A DNA stretch of 64,000 bases, from NCBI GenBank assembly GCA_964592635.1, contig CAZQFZ010000001.1:1-64000 (forward strand). The letters are read 5' to 3'. A program made the translations under genes and the position numbers. The stretch comes from VMCP01 sp964592635 (lineage in GTDB: Bacteria; Bacteroidota; Bacteroidia; NS11-12g; UBA955). Below are positions 8,801-17,700 of the stretch, one piece after another (the stretch's first letter is position 1; each line of letters begins with the position of its first letter). Below the pieces are notes generated by a model. It made no database searches, was not told the origin of the DNA, and saw only the letters and a list, made by a program, of their open reading frames with translations.

Positions 8801-10351
8801 GGTACAACACGGAAGCCCAAATTGGTAGGTTTGATTTCTGTGAATTCAGCCCGTTTAGGGGTAGATTATTTGGGCACGGAGTACAATTTGGCTGGTAATT
8901 TTAAATTAACGGATCAAGGATTATTTACCATGCGTCCCATTAAATTCTACGATGATTCCAAAAAGAATTTTGGTTTATTGGATTTGGCTTTGACCCATGA
9001 AAATTTTTCTGATTTTGCCTTGGATTTGAAATTGGATTGTCTAAAAAACATGAAGGTTTTGCAAACCAATGAGCAAATGAACGATTTGTTTTATGGAACT
9101 GCTTTTGCCGATGGAAATGCCCATATATATGGTCTGTTTTCAGAAATTGATATGGATATTTCCTTAAAAACACGCAAACGGACTAAATTATCGATCCAAT
9201 ACCCACAAGTTTCTTCCAACTTTGTTTCCGGTTCTATTTCCTTTGTGAGTCGAACTGATAAATCTAAAAAAAATTCATCCAAAGTGATTATTGAAGACGA
9301 CGCACTTGGGAAAATCACATTGGATGTGCAAGCTACCTCCGATGCCGAAGTCCAATTTGTAATTGACCAAAAACTGGGTGATATTATCAAGGGCTATGGC
9401 GATGGAAATATGAGGTTTATCTATGATCGAGATGAAAAAATCTACCTTTTTGGTAGATACAACATCGAGTCGGGCGAGTATGCATTTTCACTTCCAGGAA
9501 TCAATTTGCTCAAGAAAATCAATGTAAATAAAGGTGGAAATATTACCTGGCAAGGTGATCCATTTAATGCCAAGGTGGATATCAATGGTTCTTTTGAAAA
9601 GAAGATTTCTCCCTCCACTCTAATGATCAGTGCCGGCTCATCGGGAAGCAGTTACCCAGCTACTCGATTCGTTTCAACCTTAAATATGACCGGCAATTTG
9701 TTTGGTCCTAACATTGGTTTCGATATTCAAGCACCGGATTTAGCAACCACTTCGGGTACGGCCGCCGCAGAGGTAAATTCAGTTATACAACGAATTCGTT
9801 TGGATAAAGATGAAACGATGCGTCAATCGATTGCCCTTTTGCTCTTCGGGAACTTCTTGCCACCTTCGTTTGCTGCTGCCTCCACAGCTCCAAGTTCATC
9901 GTTTAGTAGTGCAGGATTTGCAGGTAATAGCGTTTCAACCTTAGCAAGTTCCGTGGTGAACGACTTGTTTTCCAAGTACGGCATTCCAACTCGAATTCAA
10001 GTAAACCTCGATGACGTGAGAAATGCCAGCGGCAACAGCAATACGCAACTGTTTGTAAATAGCGAGTGGTTTTTGTCTGACAGACTCCGATTGGATTTGA
10101 ATTACGATCCTACCGTGGCGGTTTTGGTGAATAGTGTTGCGGTTCCAATTAATTTCAATTTGGAATACAAAACGCGTGATGAAAATTGGAGACTAAAAGC
10201 TTTCTCTCGTTCAAATAACTTGATATTACAAAATAACAATACCACCACAACTAACGGGGTTTCTGGGAATACCTTGGGAACAGGAGTATTGTACCGCAGA
10301 GAATTTGATACTTTTAAACGTAAATCCCCCGACTCGACTCGTAGTAAATAA
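5897..10351 (+). CDS. tamB: TamB-like translocation and assembly module protein
   Basis: Very long inner-membrane-anchored periplasmic protein of the TamB/AsmA-like group, thought to bridge inner and outer membranes and help barrel assembly or lipid transport. An N-terminal anchor (about residues 10-33) is followed by some 1000 residues of repetitive beta-rich sequence. The C-terminal DUF490/TamB domain covers roughly the last 400 residues (GNITWQGDPFNAKVDINGSF, then a SIALLLFGNFLPPS segment). There is no ATG between the upstream in-frame stop at 5876 and the anchor. The start must therefore be TTG at 5897 or 5888, and 5888 falls inside the likely -7 box. Divergent from tsaD. The function assignment is good, the exact start uncertain. 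Confidence 0.88.
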   Translation: MKRRGSKLRKFILRSLLIAVFLSSVLAVLTRNKIVQTKVTQYLAKELSKELGTKIEIGGVEIDFLRNFHLESICVYDKHSDTLLYSKTLDFTIQDASFSKKRMLISDLDFYKLLVKMGEYPGENKLNYEFIEEYFSQDTAPTTGKSWDVYLSNINIIESEFCYFYGKSPLKSNIAGEFNPDYIRFSSFNVEIPYGEISDAKGFELRIKHMEALERSGFPVNSLEGLLSLKGGILKLNPLQLKSGNTEISGDFSMDWSKPGSINNHYEEVIYAIGVTKSHIRLSDLGYFITWLKDHSLDLNAKLHLKGPLMHLKSRDCFITTPMGSRLNADLDIYDVVHTDNMVNDLLLTESVVKQADIQTLLKSETFTSSLIPFGDALINAYFHMPMTSVDFKGECQTAVGSYDGHFFIDHRRLDDSLAYEAHGLLKQFSPAAFSPDFEFVQLVDAEIIANGYNFDETARSDFEFKLNQALINKQMVNQIRANGRLDRGQLNAQILADDPVFKLNSVLNFNHLFTDNPQWDLSGRINKIDLMQLGFDTVNLNFGGNYSAHLKGWNLDQLSGNVQLSDFRLQRGNDEFQLRYQSVNRPSNFLLDFNGDWIDGTVKGPWKLSNTSQWFQHFAHNVAPERFAETQTPLLDSVWFDLYIPQTSWIEAFILPGLYLGPVGIRGNYFAPKNICDLKIGPMSIEYGRIYMERALLSLQKPTSNGLLKSKFSTNYVLVENTLYDTLGVAFDITNGGYTISTVLHDKQDRYGLKMGGNGSISEKTANFDFKKTVLKIYDQTWKLDDQASIDFNEDHWHLNDFFLADDRHYLELKGDISNNTRDTLKIEFSNISQKVLKPFFPEGTFDSLMFKVNGNLKISSLLSDLRFIGNLDVNRLKYMGFDYGALGLSVEETKTPGQLKVFANFRNGPLERTNFKGFVQLRDGKPADLDVLGVIPMQSKLNILQPMLSEIITFKSGNIGGNIRITGTTRKPKLVGLISVNSARLGVDYLGTEYNLAGNFKLTDQGLFTMRPIKFYDDSKKNFGLLDLALTHENFSDFALDLKLDCLKNMKVLQTNEQMNDLFYGTAFADGNAHIYGLFSEIDMDISLKTRKRTKLSIQYPQVSSNFVSGSISFVSRTDKSKKNSSKVIIEDDALGKITLDVQATSDAEVQFVIDQKLGDIIKGYGDGNMRFIYDRDEKIYLFGRYNIESGEYAFSLPGINLLKKINVNKGGNITWQGDPFNAKVDINGSFEKKISPSTLMISAGSSGSSYPATRFVSTLNMTGNLFGPNIGFDIQAPDLATTSGTAAAEVNSVIQRIRLDKDETMRQSIALLLFGNFLPPSFAAASTAPSSSFSSAGFAGNSVSTLASSVVNDLFSKYGIPTRIQVNLDDVRNASGNSNTQLFVNSEWFLSDRLRLDLNYDPTVAVLVNSVAVPINFNLEYKTRDENWRLKAFSRSNNLILQNNNTTTTNGVSGNTLGTGVLYRREFDTFKRKSPDSTRSK

Positions 10352-10404
10352 TGGCCACTCATCGAAAAGTTGTTGTTGCAACAAACTTGTTGGCTGCAAA
10401 TAAC

Positions 10405-10412
10405 TAAATTTG
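10405..10412 (+). promoter_or_regulatory. TAAATTTG -7 box before the ABC permease gene
   Basis: TAAATTTG ends six bases before the ATG at 10419. No TTG lies at ideal spacing upstream (TTG at 10387 leaves only 15 bp), so this is a half-match. An upstream TTG start codon for the gene would lie inside the box. Confidence 0.35.
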
Positions 10413-10418
10413 TGGATT

Positions 10419-11687
10419 ATGCGCATGTTTCCAGTTTATGGTGAAGCGTTGAAAATGTCGCTAAAAGCGCTCGTTAACAACAAATTAAGAAGTGCCTTAT
10501 CGGTACTCGGAATTACCATTGGGATTTTCTGCGTTGTTTCTGTTTATGCATTGGTACATTCGTTGGAAAAAAGTTTGAATAATCAGTTTTCCAAGTACGG
10601 CTCAGACGTATTGTTTGTTCAAAAATGGTCTTGGGATGATTTTGGTGAAAATTATCCTTGGTGGAACTTTCTGAAACGGCCTGAATCTTCGCCAGAAGAA
10701 GCTGATTTTTTAAGTCGCAGGTTGGATACCGAAATGGTATCCTCGATTTGCTTTACCTACAATTTTGATCGAGATATTTCGGCTGGCAAAGAAGCTATAA
10801 AATCGGCGAATGTTCGTGCTATATCGCACACTTACAATCAAATACAGGATGTTCCAATTGCCGACGGTCGATATTTTTCTGGGGATGAAAGTTCGGCTGG
10901 AAGGGCAGTGGTAATTTTAGGAAGCGATATTGCTCGTAATTTATTTCAGGGTGCTTCGGCATTGGGAAAGCAAGTGAGAATTGGAAGTTTTGTGGCCACT
11001 GTTGTAGGGGTTTGCGAATACCAAGGAAATAATATGATGGGAGGTTCGGTTGACAATGCGGTTTTTATACCTTCAAAATGGGCATTAAGCATGATGCCGT
11101 ATCGATACTCAAATGAGGTACAAATCATGGTTAAGTCGGCAAACGGTGCCCGATTAGAGGATTTGAAATTGGAAGTGAATCGTTTAATGCGTCAATTCAG
11201 AAAGCTAAAACCGAATCAAGAAAGTAATTTTTCAGTAAATCAAATGACCATGATTACCGATGCCATTTCGGGAATGTTTGGGCAAATACAAAAAATAGGA
11301 ATCATTATCGGCGGTTTTGCCATGTTAGTAGGTAGTTTCGGAGTTGCTAACATCATGTTTGTTTCCGTAAAAGAAAGAACCCGTGAAATAGGAATCCAGA
11401 AAAGTTTAGGTGCAAAAAATTGGTTCATTCGGACTCAATTCCTACTGGAATCTGTTTGGCTTTCAATTGCGGGTGGTGGCATCGGTTTGATTTTTGTTTG
11501 GCTTTTACTTTTGGTTTTAGACGTTTTTGCAAAACAATCTATGGGAAATGGTGTTGAATTAAGCTTGGGTTTAGAAGATATTTATATGGGAGTGTTTACT
11601 TCTTTTGCAGTGGGTTTGCTCGCTGGATTTCTGCCGGCACAAAGTGCAGCGAAAATGAGTCCTGTGGAAGCCATGAGAAGTGTTTAA
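10419..11687 (+). CDS. MacB-like ABC transporter permease
   Basis: Inner-membrane permease of the MacB/FtsX type. A first transmembrane helix at about residues 25-48 (LSVLGITIGIFCVVSVYAL) is followed by a large periplasmic MacB_PCD domain with the usual VVILGSDIARNLF segment. Three C-terminal helices make up the FtsX domain (GGFAMLVGSFGVANIMFVSV, the cytoplasmic loop KERTREIGIQKSLGA, and two more). The end (SPVEAMRSV) is typical. No ATPase or membrane-fusion gene is adjacent, so the MacB-type ATPase must be encoded elsewhere. The ATG at 10419 is preferred because the TTG upstream overlaps a -7 box. Confidence 0.9.
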   Translation: MRMFPVYGEALKMSLKALVNNKLRSALSVLGITIGIFCVVSVYALVHSLEKSLNNQFSKYGSDVLFVQKWSWDDFGENYPWWNFLKRPESSPEEADFLSRRLDTEMVSSICFTYNFDRDISAGKEAIKSANVRAISHTYNQIQDVPIADGRYFSGDESSAGRAVVILGSDIARNLFQGASALGKQVRIGSFVATVVGVCEYQGNNMMGGSVDNAVFIPSKWALSMMPYRYSNEVQIMVKSANGARLEDLKLEVNRLMRQFRKLKPNQESNFSVNQMTMITDAISGMFGQIQKIGIIIGGFAMLVGSFGVANIMFVSVKERTREIGIQKSLGAKNWFIRTQFLLESVWLSIAGGGIGLIFVWLLLLVLDVFAKQSMGNGVELSLGLEDIYMGVFTSFAVGLLAGFLPAQSAAKMSPVEAMRSV

Positions 11688-11882
11688 ATTATCTGAATGA
11701 AATTGAGGCACTTAATTTAGGATGTGACAATCATTAATACTTCAATCAGATTGATTAAATAGACAAAGCCATGTGCAAAACATATTTAAATCAAAACATC
11801 CAATCAAATGGAATATCCACAATCAAAAGAAATTATAATCGAAAATAAAAACTGAATAATTAATAAATACAATAAGAAAAAA
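11688..11882. other. AT-rich gap before the TonB receptor
   Basis: About 195 bp with long A/T runs. I see no hairpin with a T tail, no TAnnTTTG box and no small gene. The A-rich stretch directly before the ATG at 11883 is the sort of unstructured leader common before Bacteroidota genes. Confidence 0.4.
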
Positions 11883-14135
11883 ATGAATGTAATTGCCCCA
11901 AATAGAAGTTTACGCGTTTTTGTGTTGTTCGTTTTGATGAGTTCTCTGTCGGCATTTGGACAAACTAGAAATACAGCAGATTCAACATCCCCCGAGAAAA
12001 GAAAATTGGATTCTTCCGAGAAAATAAAAGCGGTTGAAATTCGAGTGCAAAAAAATCTAATTGAAAATCAAGCAGATAAATTAGTTTATAATGCGGCAGA
12101 AGACGTTACGAGTAAAGGTGCTTCTGCGTCTGATTTATTGGCGAAAGTTCCTATGGTTGAAGTGGATATGGACGGAAATGTGAGCATGCGTGGTAACCGA
12201 AATGTCCGTTTTTTAGTAAATGGAAGACCATCTGGCTTGCTCACCGGAAATCCAGCAGATGCGCTGCGCTCTCTTTCGGCAGATGATATCGAGAAAATAG
12301 AAGTGATTACCAATCCATCGAGTAAATACGATGCTGAAGGTTCAGGTGGTATTATCAATATCATCATGAAAAACAAGAAGTTGCAAGGAAGTACTGGTAA
12401 CATGCGAATGGGTTTGGGAACACGATCCGCGCATTTGGGAGGACAATATTCGTATCAAAAAGGGAAAACCAATGTGTCTGTGAACCTGGGTAGTCATTTT
12501 TGGAGAAGTTGGGGTGATGAAGTAACCGAAAGAATCAACACCAATGCCGCTGGTGAGAGTTTTAAAATGTTGCAAGTAAGTGATCAAACCAACTGGGGGG
12601 GTGGTCCACGTTTAACCGTTGGCCTAGATTATCAGATCAGCGATCGTCAGTCTCTCATTTTTACCGTATCTGGCAATGGTAGAGTTAGAAATTCATACAA
12701 CAGTTGGAATACCGAATTGGGGAATATCGATAGTGCTCTTGCTTTTTTATGGTCGCAAAAAACAGATCGGTGGAACAATGGTTATGGTTATGATATTGGA
12801 TTTGATTACCGGTTTCAAGCTAAGAAAAAGGGAAGGGAGTTTTCTGTTTCAGGATTAAGTACACAAGGTAATTCTTTGGATGATTATTGGGCCGACAGGT
12901 TAAATAATTCGAGCAAATCGTTTTGGAAAGAACGTAGTCATAATTTAGGAATTAATATTGAAAATTCACTGCAAATGGATTGGATTGAGCCTTTGAATTC
13001 CAACACCACTTGGGAGTCAGGTGCTAAATTCATAGGACGATTGGTCTCTTCGGATTACACGTTCGACAGTTTCAATTTTAATTACCAAGATTACCGTGCT
13101 ATAGAAGCTAGAAACAATGAGTTTAACTACTTCCAGAACGTATATGCGGTTTATACTCAGTTGGGATACAACTTTTTAAAGGTCTATTCGATACGTGTTG
13201 GTGCTCGATACGAGTTTACGGAATTTGGCGGTGAGTTGACTAAGCCAGATAATAGTAGGTTTGTAGGGCAGCCCTATTCGAATATTGTGCCTTCATTTTT
13301 AATATCACGGAAATTTGGAATGGCAGGATATATGCGGTTTAATTACAACCGCAGAATTCAGAGACCCAGTTTATTTTACTTGAATCCGTACACGAATCTA
13401 AGCGATCCATTGAATATACAGCAGGGAAATCCGTATTTAGAGCCTGAAATTGGAGATAACTTTGAATTGTCTTTTGGTAATTACACCAAAATAGGTGGGT
13501 TTGGAATCAATTTCTTTCATAAAAGGGTAGATAATGCTATTGAAACGTACAGAACGGTAAACGAAAATCGTGTGTATGTAACTACTTACGGAAATATTGG
13601 TAAAAATCGCAACAATGGATTCGATTTGAACATGAATTTAAAGGGGAAAGATTGGGGTGTTTTTGTGAATGGTGGGTTGAGCTTTGTTGAGATTTCTAGT
13701 ACCGTTGATACTGGCGCTGTGGCTGGTGTTTCGGCGAAAGGTTGGATGTATAGTATGGGTTTAAGAGCCAATTACAATATCAATGAAAACTGGGCATTGG
13801 AAGCGTTTGGAAGAATCAACGCTCCTACTTTTTCTTTGCAGGGATACACTCAAAACTGGTTGTTTCATTCCATCGGCATCAAACGCAGATACAATAAAGA
13901 TAAATGGGGTTTGGGATTTGGCTTAGATAATCCGTTTACCCCCGTGATTAACTTGAAAACAAAAAATGTGGGTAACGGCTTCACATTCAATCAAGACCGA
14001 AACTTAAATGTATGGGGTGTTCGGGTGAATTTTGATTATAAATTTGGCAAAGTGGAGTCAGAAGTAAAGAATCCAAGAGAGCTAAAAATCAAAAATGAGG
14101 ATTTGAAACAAGAAAACGGTCAAAGCGGAATGTGA
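11883..14135 (+). CDS. TonB-dependent receptor, outer-membrane barrel family
   Basis: Outer-membrane receptor for active uptake powered by TonB. A signal peptide (residues 1-26, ending SSLSAFGQ) leads into a plug domain at about 55-165 (ASDLLAKVPMVEVDMDGNVS, then VLVNG-like FLVNGRPSG and IEKIEVITNPSSKYDAEG, GIINIIMKN). The rest is a barrel of the OMP_b-brl_3 type with family phrases such as RPSLFYLNPY and QQGNPYLEPE. There is no carboxypeptidase-like regulatory domain at the front. The barrel is followed by a short charged tail rich in Lys and Glu. The ligand cannot be told from the sequence; no dedicated partner genes are adjacent. Confidence 0.9.
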   Translation: MNVIAPNRSLRVFVLFVLMSSLSAFGQTRNTADSTSPEKRKLDSSEKIKAVEIRVQKNLIENQADKLVYNAAEDVTSKGASASDLLAKVPMVEVDMDGNVSMRGNRNVRFLVNGRPSGLLTGNPADALRSLSADDIEKIEVITNPSSKYDAEGSGGIINIIMKNKKLQGSTGNMRMGLGTRSAHLGGQYSYQKGKTNVSVNLGSHFWRSWGDEVTERINTNAAGESFKMLQVSDQTNWGGGPRLTVGLDYQISDRQSLIFTVSGNGRVRNSYNSWNTELGNIDSALAFLWSQKTDRWNNGYGYDIGFDYRFQAKKKGREFSVSGLSTQGNSLDDYWADRLNNSSKSFWKERSHNLGINIENSLQMDWIEPLNSNTTWESGAKFIGRLVSSDYTFDSFNFNYQDYRAIEARNNEFNYFQNVYAVYTQLGYNFLKVYSIRVGARYEFTEFGGELTKPDNSRFVGQPYSNIVPSFLISRKFGMAGYMRFNYNRRIQRPSLFYLNPYTNLSDPLNIQQGNPYLEPEIGDNFELSFGNYTKIGGFGINFFHKRVDNAIETYRTVNENRVYVTTYGNIGKNRNNGFDLNMNLKGKDWGVFVNGGLSFVEISSTVDTGAVAGVSAKGWMYSMGLRANYNINENWALEAFGRINAPTFSLQGYTQNWLFHSIGIKRRYNKDKWGLGFGLDNPFTPVINLKTKNVGNGFTFNQDRNLNVWGVRVNFDYKFGKVESEVKNPRELKIKNEDLKQENGQSGM

Positions 14136-14154
14136 TTTTTTAATAGTTAATTAT

Positions 14155-14162
14155 TATTTTTG
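14155..14162 (+). promoter_or_regulatory. TATTTTTG -7 box before the DUF3127 gene
   Basis: The box ends four bases before the ATG at 14167, so a transcript from it would be leaderless or nearly so. No upstream TTG at the expected spacing was found. Confidence 0.35.
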
Positions 14163-14166
14163 TTCA

Positions 14167-14577
14167 ATGGAGTTATCTGGTAAAGTTATTCAAATACTGC
14201 CTAAACAAACGGGTGAAGGCAAAAATGGTCAGTGGGAAAAGCAGGATTATGTGATTGAAACCCAAGGGCAATACCCCAAAAAAGTGTGTTTTTCCTTATG
14301 GGGAGCGAAAATAGCTACCCACAATATACAAATGGGCGAGTTTATCAATATTGGTGTGGATTTGGAAAGCCGCGAATACAACCAACGTTGGTACACAGAA
14401 GTGAGAGCATGGAAAGTAGAACGTCCTGGTCAACAACAAGGAGGTGCACCAATGAATACCGGAGGAATGAGTTCTATGTCGTCTAACAATGCCGTAGATC
14501 CGTTTGCTACTACCGGAGAAATAGACGATGATCCATTCTCGTCTTCTAGTTCATCTGAGGATGATTTACCGTTTTAA
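14167..14577 (+). CDS. DUF3127 protein, OB-fold-like with SSB-type acidic tail
   Basis: Small Bacteroidota protein of the DUF3127 family, 136 residues. The N-terminal 90 residues (MELSGKVIQILPKQTGEG ... NQRWYTEVRAWKVE) look like a single OB-fold. The C-terminal 45 residues are disordered (Gly, Met, Ser, Asn), then acidic, ending EDDLPF. That tip closely resembles the DDDIPF peptide through which bacterial SSB recruits repair and replication proteins. A DNA-binding role is therefore a reasonable inference, but it has not been shown here. It follows the TonB receptor by 31 bp yet has its own -7 box. Confidence 0.8.
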   Translation: MELSGKVIQILPKQTGEGKNGQWEKQDYVIETQGQYPKKVCFSLWGAKIATHNIQMGEFINIGVDLESREYNQRWYTEVRAWKVERPGQQQGGAPMNTGGMSSMSSNNAVDPFATTGEIDDDPFSSSSSSEDDLPF

Positions 14578-14598
14578 TTTTTCGAATTGATATTTATT

Positions 14599-14666
14599 TG
14601 TGCGGACTGCTAATAAAAAAGAGAGTTTCAGTCACGGGAATCTCATCTTTTTGGCAGGTTCGCACA
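14599..14666. ncRNA. Long imperfect hairpin, possible structured RNA or processed terminator
   Basis: The only notable element between the DUF3127 gene and the next CDS. Nested helices can be drawn: TGTGCG (14599) with CGCACA (14661), CTGC (14607) with GCAG (14654), AAAAAGA with TCTTTTT, and GAGTTTC with GAATCTC (one mismatch) around an eight-base loop. About 23 base pairs form in a 68-nt element. It is followed by only a short T run (14667-14670), so it is not a textbook terminator. Strand and function are unknown. Confidence 0.35.
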
Positions 14667-14715
14667 TTTTGTTTATATTCACGTCTAACCAAGGTCCACA
14701 CTTTATCATTAATTC

Positions 14716-17700
14716 ATGGGAAAAAGATTTCTACTCAACAATTTCATATTTATTTTAGTACTTTTCTGTTCTGGTTTAATACAAGCTCAGCAAACATGGT
14801 ATGTGTCAACCAGCGGAAATGATATTTCCAATAATGGACAATCGGCAGGTGCTCCATTCAAAACAATAGGAAAAGCACTTTCTTCACTCGGTGGAACACT
14901 GGATGCTGTAGTAATAGCACCAGGGAACTACCCCGAAATTGTTTCCGTTGCACAAACAGTTAAATTTACGATTTCTAATACTGTAAACGTGAATGCTATC
15001 CGAATGGTAGGTACTTCTAAGAAGTTGACTATCGACGGGAGTTCAGGTAGTAAGTTGGAAATCAATGATTCTTTGGGATTATGGCAAGGGGTTTTAGTTG
15101 TGACTAAAGCGAATGTGGAATTGCACACCCTCACCAATGCGAAAGTGGCAGGTGGGAATAAGAATAGTTTTGTAGAACCAGGTTTTTACATGCATCACAC
15201 CGGCAATAGTACCAAAACTTTCCGGTGGCCGGTAGGTGTGGGTGGAAATTATCGACCTGTTGATTTGGAGGGATTCAATAAAACGAATGTACCTGATCGT
15301 TGGTATTATGTAGAATTTGTACCGAGTGCAGTTCCATTTTCGGCAGCATTGCCTGCCGCCACTAGAAACATCTCCGTTTTGAGTCATTGGTTAACCACTA
15401 CCAATGCTACGGGAACTGAAACCAATGCATTTGAATTGACTTTTCATTTCGACTCAACATCCACAAACGACGGTGTTTACGATCATACTAAGTTGCAATT
15501 ATTACAGAATCCAGGTGGAACAACACCGCCGGCTTGGTCTATTGTAAAACAGGGAGGTACTGCTTCACGCAAGGGAACCATCACTTCGGATGCAACAGTG
15601 ACCCCTTCTTTGGGTTACTTTATACTGGGTAATAGAAAGGGGAGCAATGGTTCAATTGGTGGGGTTAACACCTTAGGTTTTACAGATCCTATGGCTAGTT
15701 TTGATGTGAACATGTTCAAATCATGTGTAGGAGATACCGTAAAATTCACGAATAAATCGCAAAACGCAGGCAATGTAGTGTACCAGTGGACATTCGGAGA
15801 TGAGGCATACACCGGTACGTCTGCTGGAAAAACATTTCCATCGGCGGCTAACCCAGGACCAAATCCTATTCATATCTATAATCATGCTGGAACGTACACC
15901 ATTAAACTGAAAATTACGAATGGATTTAATGTAAGTGATGAAGCCAGCATGTTCTTCACTGTAGGAGTTTCTCCCAAGTTAACCGGATTTAATGGTGTAG
16001 AAGTGTATAGATATCCCCACAACGGAAAAGACACCTTCGATGACTTGACCATATGTCAAGGGGAACGATTTTGGATGATTGACAATTTTGAAACTTCTTT
16101 ATTAGGTAGCAGAAATCCGAATAATGACGTGGTATCTCAAACTGTTTGGAAAATATTGGGGTTAACTCCAGAACCAACCACTACGGTATTGAATCCAGTG
16201 GCTTCGATGGATACGTTCAAACAAACCATCATGGTGGCTGGATCATACAAAGTGTTAGCCACTCGAACCACGAATCGAGGTTGTATAGCATCTGATGTGA
16301 GAGATATTATAATTTATGGAAAACCCGTGCCTGCAATAGATGCCCTTGATCAATGTGAAACGCCCCCCAATTCGTTGCTCAAAGTAAACAGCATGACGGC
16401 AAATCCATACCCTGGACCCACCAATGCTCCCTTAAAATGGATGTGGGATTATGAAGGATTGAGAACTCCATGGCAAACGTCCAAAAAGGATTGGGTTTTT
16501 CAGAATGCCCATCCGGGTCCCAATAGAGTTACCCTCATAGTAGAAACCATTAATGGTTGCATTGATTCAGTTCCTTACCGAGATGTTAATATTTTCCCGA
16601 AGCCTTTCCCAATAATAACACTTTCCGACACCTGCGATAATGAAACTATGGGTGCGGATGCCTCTAAGTCTGTAGTAAGTTCTGGTGCTACAATAGATCG
16701 CTATATGTGGGATTTTAACTGGAGACCACCAGGAGGAAGTGGTTTAATTGATTCGAACAAAATAACAACATTTAAATATCCCAAAGCGGGTAAATATAAA
16801 ATTAAATTGACTGTTGTAACACGAGATTTATGTTCTGCTTCAATTTTTCAAGACGTTTATATTTCACCAAAGCCAACACCCCAATGGGATGTTCAGCAGG
16901 TATGTTTTGGTGATTCAACATCATTGCGTCGTCAAATTCAGCGTTGGCCAAATAGAGATAGTACCACCTATTTTTGGTTTTTAAACAATAAGTTCATCAG
17001 CGATGACACCAACTTTAAATATTTGCTTCCCAATCCCGGTTCTTATAATCTAAAGCTTGTAGGTTTAACTTTAGCTGGTTGTGCAGACTCTATGGTAAGC
17101 ACCATTCAATCGTATTACAATCCTAAACCTACAATGGGACTCGATTTGACTGTGCCTGGAAACGATACCATACAGTGCTTTAATGGACATAATTACACAT
17201 TTAAATACAGTGTTGGAGTGGATGCTTATGATACGCTTAAATTTTCCAGATGGAATTTTGGGGATGGGGTATTTGAACAGCCAGCGGTATCTACTACAAA
17301 AAATTATTTAACTTCAGATACCTTCAAGGCTTCATTCTATGTTGAGAACATACACGGCTGCAATGATAGTGTAGTTCAAGAAGTGATAATCAACCCCTCG
17401 CCAAAAGCTGGATTTGATTACTCGGGTAAATGTATGCCGGATAGCGTTTCGTTTACAGATACAACGAGCCAGTCTGCTCGACCTATTGTTTTGAGAGCGT
17501 GGGATTTTGGAAATGGCAATTTGGATTCCAATCAAACGCAGCTTAAATCCTATTACAAATCCAAAGGACCATGGAACGTAAAATACACTCTATTCACTGA
17601 GGATGGTTGTGCCGATTCGATTACTAAAGTTTTGGATACACTCGCTGATTATCCCAATGTGGGATGGCAGATCGTTTCAGGTAGCATGCCTTTGTGTAAA

